Shown here in pieces: positions 56,143 to 64,000 of a stretch of 64,000 nt of DNA. The notes under the pieces are model-generated. The model was not told the origin of the DNA. It made no database searches and saw only the letters and a program-made list of their open reading frames with translations. The position numbers were made by a program, and so were the translations under genes. The DNA lies in assembly GCF_002099425.1 (NCBI RefSeq), contig NW_018344058.1, forward strand, positions 2,294,001 through 2,358,000. The letters run 5' to 3'. The stretch comes from Phascolarctos cinereus (taxonomy: Eukaryota > Chordata > Mammalia > Diprotodontia > Phascolarctidae). Every line of letters begins with the position of its first letter. Position 1 is the stretch's first letter.

Positions 56143-56453
56143 ACGAGTCTCTTTTCCTTCCCTTTCCCTTCCCCTTTCCTTCCTCCCGGGGCTCCTCCCT
56201 TCCCCCTCCTCTCCCTTCCCCTCTGTTTTCCTTTCTTCTTCTCCTTCTTTTCACTTTCCCCTTCACTCTTCCCTTCTCCTTCCCCCTCACCCTTCCTTTC
56301 CCTTTCCTTTTTTTTATTCCTCTCCCCTTCCTTTTCCCCCTCCGCCTCCCTTCTTCTTCCTGTTCCCTTTACTTTATCTTTTCCCTCTCCTCTTCTTCTT
56401 TCCTTCCCCTCCTCTTTCTTTCCCCTCCTTCCCTTTTTCCCTTTCTCTTTCTT
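56143..56453. repeat. polypyrimidine (CCTTTCC-like) tract
   Basis: Over 300 bases nearly all C/T, with irregular CCCTTCC and TTCC units and few purines. The 133-codon plus and 79-codon minus frames are its translations. Confidence 0.95.
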
Positions 56454-56633
56454 TATGAGACTTTAGGAACTTTCATACCTCCTTATAAAGAATTCAGATG
56501 CTAAATGAAAAGCATGTGTAGCATAATATTGTAAAAATGGCCTGATTAAAGGTAAAAGACACTAAGCTAATGAAATTAAGCTGATTTGAATTAAGTTGAG
56601 TTTGGCTATAATGACAATTTTAATCCTTTAGGT

Positions 56634-56859
56634 CAGTGGTTCTCAAAATATTTTGGTGTTGGGACTCCTTTACACTCTTCAAAATTATTGAGGAGCACCC
56701 CCCCAGACGTTTGTTTATGTGGGTTATACCTTTCAATATTTACATATTATAAATGAAAACATCTTAATATTATTATGGAAATAATTTTGACCTCATAAAC
56801 CTCTCAAAAGTCTCCCTGGAATCTCCAGAGGTCTTGGAACTACATTTTGAGAACTGCTG
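56634..56859 (+). mobile_element. MER5A/Charlie-type hAT MITE with 8-bp target duplication
   Basis: Begins CAGTGGTTCTCAAAATATTT and ends ATTTTGAGAACTGCTG, giving imperfect terminal inverted repeats. The interior 'ctcctttacactcttcaaaa' and 'gtttatgtgggttatacctt' is the MER5 hallmark. Target duplication: ctttaggt (56626-56633) and ctttaggc (56860-56867), 7 of 8 matching. It is 226 bp, so internally shortened or diverged; it codes for nothing. Confidence 0.88.
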
Positions 56860-57179
56860 CTTTAGGCTAATCTTTTATCTTTGGGAACATTGAAATGTTT
56901 TTGAAGTTTTAGTTCAGTCTCTTAAAACAGTGGTTGTAGTTCTAGTTTCATTTTGTTCTTCCCTGTGATATTATGTCATTATTTTTATAACTTTTGTTAT
57001 AATATTGTATAACTGATTTTTTGGTTAAGAAATAAGCCTGTGCTTGAGCTATAGAGACTAGTAGTTGTTTCACTGAGTGTAGTGTCATGACTCAAATCAC
57101 TGTAGGATTTAGCTTGGCTTTTTTTTTTTAAAGTTATTGTCAGACAGACATTAGTGAATGAGTGAAGTCTTTTCTAGAG

Positions 57180-57347
57180 ATCCTGGTTATCCCTTAGCAG
57201 AAACAGTTGGAGTGAAGGACATAAATTCAAACCTCGGTTCTTTTTCTTACTAACTGTGTGACTTCCATTTTCCCATTTGTAAAATAAGGGTAGGTTATTA
57301 GACTAGATGATTTCTAAGTTCTCTTCTAGGTCTAAATCCTTTGATTG
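57180..57347 (+). repeat. MIR/THER SINE, plus
   Basis: 'aaattcaaacctcggttctt', 'ttcccatttgtaaaataagg' and tail 'gactagatgatttctaagtt'. Confidence 0.78.
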
Positions 57348-57589
57348 TGTTTTGTGGTGGGCAAGTGGGGAGCCTTAAAAACTAGTCACGTGATCTGATA
57401 ATCCATAAGGAACTTTTAAGAAGACCTACATATTTCTCACCTTCATTTAAAAAAAAATTTTCTGAGGTATCTTGGGAATAACTTTGCATTTAAATAACCT
57501 CAATGTAAGAAGACCCAGCATTTTAAATATAAATGAGCCAAGGAAGTTACCAGATTGGCTGCAAATAGCAGTGCAGCATTCTTCCACAC

Positions 57590-57765
57590 AAATCACAGAA
57601 TATTAAGAGCTGGAAGGATCCTTAGAGATCATTTGATGCAACCAGATGATTTTACAAGATAAGGAAACTGAGGCTCAAAGAGACATGGACTTTACTTAAG
57701 GTCACAGAGTTTCAATGATAAGTTAATAAGCAATAAAACAGCCAGTGACCAAGGACTGTCTAGGT
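57590..57765 (-). repeat. MIR/THER SINE, minus
   Basis: 'agctggaaggatccttagag' and 'aaggaaactgaggctcaaag'. Confidence 0.78.
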
Positions 57766-58024
57766 TAGTGTTTCCTCACGTGTGTTTTCATAAGCTCCTT
57801 TGGGTCCTCATAAATGTTCTTGTGTACAAGGTATTATTCAGTAGGAATTAGCAGATTCACAAATGTTGATATGTGTGGGAGCAAAGATTGAAGCCTAATA
57901 TAAATACTTTGATAAAAAAGGTTTAATCACAGGAAGTCACATGGGATGATTTTGGAAGAAAGCTTACAGTGAAGATCACATTTCACATTCCCCATCTTCT
58001 TTCCCTCTCTGTGCCCCCCCCCAA

Positions 58025-58050
58025 AAACAACAACAACAACAACAACAACC
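58025..58050. repeat. (CAA)n run
   Basis: About eight CAA units following a C-run. Confidence 0.9.
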
Positions 58051-58084
58051 CTACCTCAATATATAAGGATTGGTTCTTTTGGGT

Positions 58085-58262
58085 GATAGAATCATAGGTT
58101 TAGAGCTGAGGGCACCTGAGAGCTCCAACACTCTCGTTTTACAAACGAGGAAATTGAGACAGGAAAATGTTAAGTGGCTTGCTCAAGGTCTAAATTAGTA
58201 TTTGAATCTAGGTCTTTCTGACTCCAAATCCAGTGTCTAATTTGCTATACAATGCTACTTTT
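58085..58262 (-). repeat. MIR/THER SINE, minus
   Basis: 'aatcataggtttagagctga', 'gaggaaattgagacaggaaa' and 'tctgactccaaatccagtgt'. Confidence 0.82.
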
Positions 58263-58304
58263 CAAGGTTAAGTTACCTTTTTTATGTGTGCAACCTAACA
58301 TGTG

Positions 58305-58350
58305 TAATTCACTCATCCAAAAATATTTATTGAATACCTACTATGTTTAA
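58305..58350 (-). repeat. L2 3'-end fragment, minus
   Basis: 'aatatttattgaatacctac' followed by 'tatgttt' is the antisense L2 terminus. Confidence 0.5.
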
Positions 58351-58443
58351 ATCTGTTTCATTAATTTATTTGGTACGCTAATACTGAATTAATACTTGTG
58401 TAGAAGTGTCAGTGATGAATTAGCATAATAAATAGTCAAGAGG

Positions 58444-58687
58444 ATTTGTTGTTGAGTTGTTTCAGTCACATCCAGCTCTGTGACCCCATTTGGGTTTTCT
58501 TAGAAAAGATACTGGAGTGGCTTGCCATTTCATTTTCCAGCTCATTTTACCAATGAGGAAACTGAGGCAAACGTTGTTAAGTGACTTACTCAGGGTCACA
58601 CAGGTAATAAGTATGAGGCTGAATTTGAACTCAGGCCTTTCTGACTCTGGGCTCAGTGCTTTTTCCACTGTGCCACCTAGCTGTCCT
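58444..58687 (-). repeat. MAR1-type marsupial SINE, minus, with target duplication
   Basis: Full length antisense: 'ccatttgggttttcttagaa', 'actggagtggcttgccattt', 'aggaaactgaggcaaacgtt', 'ctgtgccacctagctgtcc'. Flanked by gtcaagagg at 58435-58443 and 58688-58696. The opposed frames at 58462-58731 and 58490-58714 are SINE translations. Confidence 0.92.
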
Positions 58688-58979
58688 GTCAAGAGGCAAG
58701 TGACCAAGTTTTGACAAGTCTCAAGTTTCACTTGTGATAATTGATTGATCTTACCCAGTCTGTCATTAATTTCTTCAAGTCTCTTTTTGAATAGCTAGCA
58801 TATTCTGAAAACTTTTTTCCACAAAGATCTCTGATATAGCACATGGTATTGAATGCTCAGGGTTTTTGTGGTAATCATACAATCCAGTCTCTGCTTCAAA
58901 GTATGTGATTTGTTTTGTCCAACCCCATAATTACCTGTACTCTACTTCAATGAGGAAAGTAAAAAAGGGACAACCACCT

Positions 58980-59040
58980 TGTTAAAAGAGCATCACTGAG
59001 TGACCTTGAGTAAGTTATTCAGACTCTCTGATATTTAATC
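58980..59040 (+). repeat. MIR fragment, plus
   Basis: 'ctgagtgaccttgagtaagt' is a MIR CORE piece. Confidence 0.5.
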
Positions 59041-59154
59041 TCATAGGTCAATACCCAATCTACTTCACAGTGCCTTGTAGGGGCCACTAAGTAAAAGGTA
59101 CAACATTCCTATAGGGCATGTGTTACACCAGGTGGAATATCTGGAGACAATGAT

Positions 59155-59345
59155 TGATAGATGTTAGGAATTAGAGCTGAAGAGGTTTTAGTGGTCATCT
59201 AGTCTAACCTACTCTTTTTACAGATGATGTAACAGACCCAGATAGGTAGAGTGATATATGTAGGGTTGCAAGAATAGTAAGTAATAGTCACAATAAGCTG
59301 GGTATTCAATCTCGAGTTCTGTGATTCCAAGTTCATTGTTTTCTA
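59155..59345 (-). repeat. MIR/THER SINE, minus
   Basis: 'aattagagctgaagaggttt' and 'tggtcatctagtctaaccta' plus a decayed antisense head. It forms an inverted pair with the next copy. Confidence 0.75.
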
Positions 59346-59359
59346 CTACAATATGGTAC

Positions 59360-59560
59360 ATCTGGGAATAACATTGTAATGAAAAGAGAACTAGTCTGGG
59401 AATGAGGAAGGCTGGCTTCTAGGCTCAGCCCTATTATTAAATAGTTGTGTGTTTGTGGTCAAGTCACTTGACCTTTTGGGGCATTATTTTCCTCACTTGT
59501 AAAGTGATGGGGTTACAGTAGATCCCTGAGGGTAACTTCCGGCTCCAAAACAGTGACACA
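59360..59560 (+). repeat. MIR/THER SINE, plus
   Basis: 'aatgaaaagagaactagtct', 'gtggtcaagtcacttgacct' and tail 'agtagatccctgagggtaac'. Confidence 0.8.
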
Positions 59561-60470
59561 TTGATCCCTTCCAGCTGTGGCATTCTCTGATTCTGTCTGC
59601 TTGTGAGGTCATTTTCCTTATTTATTTAACTGCCACAAAACTCCTCCTAATGCTTCATTTTCTACTTGTAACTTACTTTTTACCATTAGTTTCCTGTGCT
59701 GTCCTCTCTCTGTTTTCTGCCCCTGAGCTTAACTCTCCTTCCATTTCCCCTTCCCTTCCCTTTCCACCCACTCCCCTTTCTCCCTCTCTCTTCCTTTCTT
59801 AAACGCAGCTCCATTGCCAATTTCCTTCCACTGAAAGGGCTCCCTAAAAAAGAGAACAAAGAAAACAAAATCTTAAGCTAACCAGTTTGGGGAAATTGTT
59901 TTTCTTTTACTTTAATTTTTTTTAAAAAAAAACTTCATGTTTTCATTTAAAATAGTCTAAGGCTGAAAGATTCCCAAGGAGAAATATATTGATTTTTTTT
60001 CAATTGTTAAAAAAATTGAAGCATTTTTAAGCATCTACCACAGTGCTATATTTAATTATTAATTGTATAATTTCTTTGCATTCTTTGGTTTAATAGATTG
60101 TGGAATTCAGTGAAACAGTTACTGAGATGTATAAAGAGCTATACAGATGTGTGGTCAGGGAGGTATTATTTATTAATATCCAGACAGCAGGTCCCCATTC
60201 CTTTGGAATCCTAACTATGACTATTATGAATACTTTCTTTGCTTCTGAGTAGAGGAAGTGCCTGGGGTGCTAAGTGGTGGTCTCTCCTGCTGATTTGGAA
60301 GAAAATAGTCAGTCCTGTTATCTTGAAGGATGGTACACACAATGAAAACTTAAACTAGGAAAGTCAAAAGAGGAAAGTTCTCAGATTTCTTTTGGGATTC
60401 CCAGGAATGGTATGAGGAAGAGGATAAAGACTGTAGCTATAATGAATGATTGGTCCTAACACTGTATATT
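59561..60470. other. mostly unassigned intronic stretch
   Basis: A pyrimidine-rich patch at 59722-59800 gives spurious opposed frames. Nothing else recognised. Confidence 0.4.
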
Positions 60471-60471
60471 C

Positions 60472-60600
60472 TCTGTATTAATAATAACAGAGCTTTAGGG
60501 TTTGCAAAATACTAAAATAACATTTGTATAGATCTTTAAGGTATATAAAATGCATTCTATATGCTATCCCATTTGATATGAAGGAAATGACAAACAATTT
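60472..60600 (-). repeat. MIR/THER1-type tail, minus, partial
   Basis: 'ggtttgcaaaatactaaaat' and 'gcattctatatgctatccca'. Confidence 0.5.
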
Positions 60601-60629
60601 GGGAATACATTCATAATGATACATCATTT

Positions 60630-61195
60630 TTATTGCCTTGGTTATGTAGACATGTGTCCAGCAAATTGATCTTCCTAAAATAATAGTGGCTCCCTATTGC
60701 CTCTAAGATCAAACAAAATCTTCCATTTGTCTTTTTAAGCCCTTCATAACTTGGTCCCTTCTGTTTTCCATTCTTTACACCTTATTTTCCTCCAAATTCT
60801 CTATGATCTAGTTATCCTGGCCTGCTTGCTATTCCTCACACAAGACAAACCAGGTGCTGATTCTGCATTTTCACTGGCTGTCCCTCTTATGCATAGAATT
60901 TTCTCCTTCCTCATTTCCACCTCTTGGCTTCCCTGGATTCCTTCTAGTCTCAGCCAGAGTCCTATCTTGTACAGGAAACCTTTCTCATTTCCCCTTAATG
61001 GTAGGGCCTTGCCCCTGAGATTATTTCCAATTTATCTTGTATGTATGTTGTTTTTTACATAGTTGTTTAAATATCATCTCTCTAATTAGACTTTGAGCTC
61101 CTTGAAATCAGAATTCTTTTTTTTTTCTCAGCACTTAGCACAGTGCCTGGTACATAGCAGCTATTCCACAAATACTTGTTAACTTCTTGACTTAA
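60630..61195 (+). repeat. L2 LINE 3' region, plus
   Basis: 'tggctccctattgcctctaa', 'agcccttcataacttggtcc', 'ggcctgcttgctattcctca', 'gactttgagctccttgaaat', 'gcacttagcacagtgcctgg'. About 565 bases and well preserved. The 103-codon frame at 60751-61062 is part of it. Confidence 0.88.
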
Positions 61196-61629
61196 CTTGC
61201 CAACAGTGAAAACTGTTACTAATGTGTTAGTTCACAAATATGGTTAACTTTGCTTTCTTCACATAAGACCCTGTCAGGGATGGTTGCTATTTGATTATAC
61301 ATATTATCATTGGCTTACATGTTGACAATGTAGGCATTCTAATAATATAAGAAGTAAATGCTTTGGGGCAGAAGTAAAATGGGTAAATTCTGTGCCCAGA
61401 TATCTTGTCTATTTAGTTTAAATAAAACACATTTATTTTTGTATTAGAAGTAAAGTTAAAAAAAAAGGGGTGTAAATAATTGAAGGGATATTAATTGTTT
61501 ATTATTGGGCTGAGAGAGAGGCTCATAGAAAATTAAACAATTTTGATTGTACAAAATTGCAATTTTTTATTGCAAAAGTTTTTGGGCATGTAAAATGCAG
61601 CTGAACTCATTAGGGAAACACTTAGCTGG
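61196..61629. other. unassigned intronic stretch
   Basis: Nothing recognised. Confidence 0.4.
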
Positions 61630-62290
61630 TGGTAAGTGGAGGGAAATCTTTGCAGTATATTTCTCTGATAGACATCTAGTATCTAAGATATAAAGAACTT
61701 ACTTAAATGCACAAGAAGAGTAACACCCCTGTAGATACAAGGTCAAAGAATTTGAATGGCCTTGAGAAGGCAATTCTCAAAAGAAGAAATGCAAACTAAC
61801 AATCATATGAAAAATATATGTCAAATAATAAGGCAATACAAATTTAAATGACTCACTTCTATTAGATTGATAAAGATGACATGGAAGTTCACGGATGAAG
61901 GGGGAGGATATGGGAGGTCAACTGGAGCTGTGAATTAGTGTAACCATTTTGGAAATCAGTATAGAACTCTACCCCTCCAGTCACTAAATCAATCCATCTT
62001 TTGACCCAGAAATATCACCATGAGGCATATGCCTCAAAGAGGAAAAGAACCCTCATTATCAAAATATATACATAGCAGCACTTTTTGTTGTAGCAAAGAA
62101 CTGGTAACTCACAGGTTACCATCAGTTGGGAAATGGCTCAACAAATTGTGCTCTGTGGATGCAATAGAATTGTGTCATAAGAAGTGATGAAAGAACAGAT
62201 TCAGATAAACCTGGGAAGACCTGTAATAATGGAGTAAAATCAGAACTTACATATAATGACTACAACATTCTCTCTCTTTCTCTGTCTCTC
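61630..62290 (+). repeat. L1 LINE, ORF2 3' part and 3' region, plus
   Basis: 'tatctaagatataaagaact', 'gagctgtgaattagtgtaac', 'catcttttgacccagaaata', 'acatagcagcactttttgtt', 'atcagttgggaaatggctca' and 'acctgggaagacctgtaata' occur in L1 order. Same region as the L1 at 35765, somewhat better kept. Confidence 0.85.
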
Positions 62291-62328
62291 TCTCTCTCTC
62301 ACACACACTCATACACACACACCCCCTT
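62268..62328. repeat. (TC)n/(CA)n low-complexity tract
   Basis: CTCTCT runs followed by ACACAC and ACACACACACCCCC, next to the L1 end. Confidence 0.9.
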
Positions 62329-63359
62329 GAAAGACTTAAGAACTCTGATCAATTAATATAGTCACCAAACATGACTTCAGAGTGTTGAGGATGAAGCCTT
62401 TTTCATACCTCTTGAGACAGGTAATAAACTAGATGTGTAGAACAAGACATACATTTTTGAATATAGCCAATGTATCATGTGTTTTGTGTAACATACGCTA
62501 ACTTGTTACAAAGGATAGGTTTTAGTGCCTCTGAGGCACAGCAGCTCCAATCGTAAACTTAAATTGTTTAGAGTTTGATGAAGTTGTGATGTGGTTACTA
62601 AAGAATTGTAAATGTTTCCATTAAAACTTGAGTGGTTTTGCTTTTCTGTTTTAAATCACACCTTCCTAAAGTGCTGACTTCAGTTTTCAGCTAAAATAGC
62701 CTGTCTTTGTAAATTGATTTCATTATTTATTGTCTAATGAGAAGGTGTAGAGCAAGAAAGAGGATAATTGGGTAGCATAAGAATTAAGCATGTGGTCATA
62801 TGGGGAACACAAGACTTGTTTGATTTTGCTTTTATTTACATATGAAGGCATTTGTGGGCAGAGTTACTAACTGATGATTCATAAGGTGGCATTTTATCAT
62901 AGTTCAACAGAGCAGAATTTCTCTACTTTTAGTTGAGGAAAGTCAGTATAAAGAAGTGAGGCCCAGGGCACAGGGCACTGGGACAACTCTTCCCCAAAAT
63001 GGAATTTTGGATTTGTCATCAACAAACAAGATAACCACCTTGGGATTGTTAACTTTGATTTGTTACTTTTAATCCATTATAACATTATAAGAAAGAAATA
63101 ATTGAAATGTTACTGATAAATTCTTGTTTTAATGTGTGTTTGATACTACTTGTATTAGTCACTTAGATGATTTTTTTTTTAAGTCTCTGTGTGAATTTTC
63201 CAATTCAACTCTTTGTGATATAAGTAAATCTTTTGGTAGTAGGTAATTAATTGAATCATTATTATCATTGTTTTTAATCTGGAACATTTCACTGCCTCTG
63301 TCTCCAATTCTCTCCCAAACTCCTGCCAGTTTTTCAAAATACTAGATTAAAATATGACT
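62329..63359. other. unassigned intronic stretch
   Basis: No gene or repeat family recognised. Confidence 0.4.
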
Positions 63360-63425
63360 TGGATCTCATAGAATTGTAGAACCTTTCAGCTAAAAGGGCC
63401 ATATGTGGACTTCTAATGTCTTTCT
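63360..63425 (-). repeat. MIR/THER tail fragment, minus
   Basis: 'tcatagaattgtagaacctt' and 'cagctaaaagggccatatgt' look like an antisense THER or CR1 terminus. Confidence 0.4.
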
Positions 63426-63782
63426 TTTTTTGGTTCTCCAGATTTTTTAATGTGTCACATTTCTTCATGTGGTTATACAAATGATGGACCTAACAAAGGC
63501 TGTTCCATTGTGTTGAGCTAGGTTTTTGTGGTGATCAATTTAAGATAATTTACCTTAAGATAAGGAGATGTAATATTGTTCTATAAAAATGTTATTTAGT
63601 GCAAACCTAAAGTAATTTAAGGAAATGTACAACTTGGGAGGGTGTATGATGGGATATTTTGTACTTATTATCTCCTTTCTCTTTAAAGTGAAGTTTGGAT
63701 AATACAACCCCTAGCAAAAAGACAAAGGAATTGAAGAGTTTGAGCAGAAAAGAGAAGAGTAGGAAAGACTGGGATATCAGTT
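63426..63782. other. unassigned intronic stretch
   Basis: Nothing recognised. Confidence 0.4.
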
Positions 63783-63840
63783 ATCAGTCAATAGATACTT
63801 ACTGAGTCCTAATGTGTGCAGAGCTTAGGAGGCTTATAAA
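63783..63840 (-). repeat. L2 3'-end fragment, minus
   Basis: 'cagtcaatagatacttactg' and 'agtcctaatgtgtgcagagc'. Confidence 0.5.
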
Positions 63841-64000
63841 TGTTATGCTTTGAAATGTTTCCAACAAGCCTATTATGTGGTGCATGGTGAATGTATTTTC
63901 TTCATTCCTGCTGAGAAAAAAAATAGGAGAAATAGATTCAGAAAGTTTTCCTGTGTATTTAATTTCTACTACTTGATACAACTGAAGTCCAAGGGTTATA

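Larger units (their letters stand above)
24687..64000 (+). other. intron 1 of the RBMS1-like gene (5' part)
   Basis: Starts with the donor GTAAGAGG and runs past the window end. No exon encoding SLVPAHPMAPPSPS or RRM sequence (RNP motifs such as GYGFVDF) was found, so the next coding exon lies beyond 64000, as expected for a long first intron. The content is mostly ancient repeats listed separately. Confidence 0.6.

Noticed and set aside
56051-56458. 133- and 79-codon opposed frames
   Set aside because: Translation of a polypyrimidine tract.
60751-61062. 103-codon plus frame
   Set aside because: Falls in the L2 3' region.
1-64000. CRISPR arrays, operons, prophage or bacterial-type systems
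   Set aside because: No direct repeat-spacer pattern, no compact coding strings, no ribosome binding sites; the DNA is mammalian.

Overview
The window is nuclear DNA from a marsupial mammal. It is AT-rich, has one strong CpG island, and carries two tRNA-derived SINE types typical of marsupials: an A-tailed WSINE1/SINE1_MD-like type and a MAR1-like type with a long RTE-related tail. It also holds very many MIR/THER CORE-SINEs, many L2 fragments on both strands, L3/CR1 3' ends, L1 3' ends, and a decayed RTE (BovB-type) LINE. The species cannot be fixed from sequence alone. Family names are assigned from memory of consensus features, without a library search.

Only one host gene is supported. 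The CpG island (about 23660-25210) contains a long GC-rich leader with two upstream AUGs, a GAG-rich run and a CAG/GCN triplet tract. It then holds a 23-codon first coding exon (24618-24686) that reads MIFPNSSGNPGGSGTSRTPF then RKQ and ends in a consensus donor (CAG|GTAAGA). I recognise this as the alternative first coding exon of RBMS1 (MSSP/SCR family single-strand DNA/RNA-binding protein). The two RRM domains are encoded by exons beyond the window. Bases 24687-64000 would be the 5' part of intron 1, and bases 1 to about 23650 the gene-poor upstream flank.

Layout: 1-15300 is repeat-bearing flank (L2, MIR, MAR1, WSINE1, a hAT-like element). 15305-19512 is a LINE-dense block (L2 plus, RTE minus, L2 minus, an L1-like or other LINE 3' end, an RTE-tailed repeat). 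19800-23050 holds MIR, L2, L3/CR1, an AC microsatellite and a possible ERV fossil. 23046-29839 has almost no interspersed repeats and contains the promoter, exon 1 and proximal intron. 29840-64000 is intron with MIR, L2, L1, MAR1 and MER5-type copies, several nested, plus large polypyrimidine and TG tracts.

No operon-like or novel multi-gene system is present. Nearly all predicted open frames over 60 codons are chance frames, microsatellite translations or LINE/SINE remnants. The observations most worth following are the leader architecture (uORFs plus a poly-alanine frame in register with the coding exon), the repeat-free zone around the promoter with a candidate 25-nt microexon, a perfect fold-back hairpin at an L1/L2 junction, and several nested insertions with visible target-site duplications that give relative ages.
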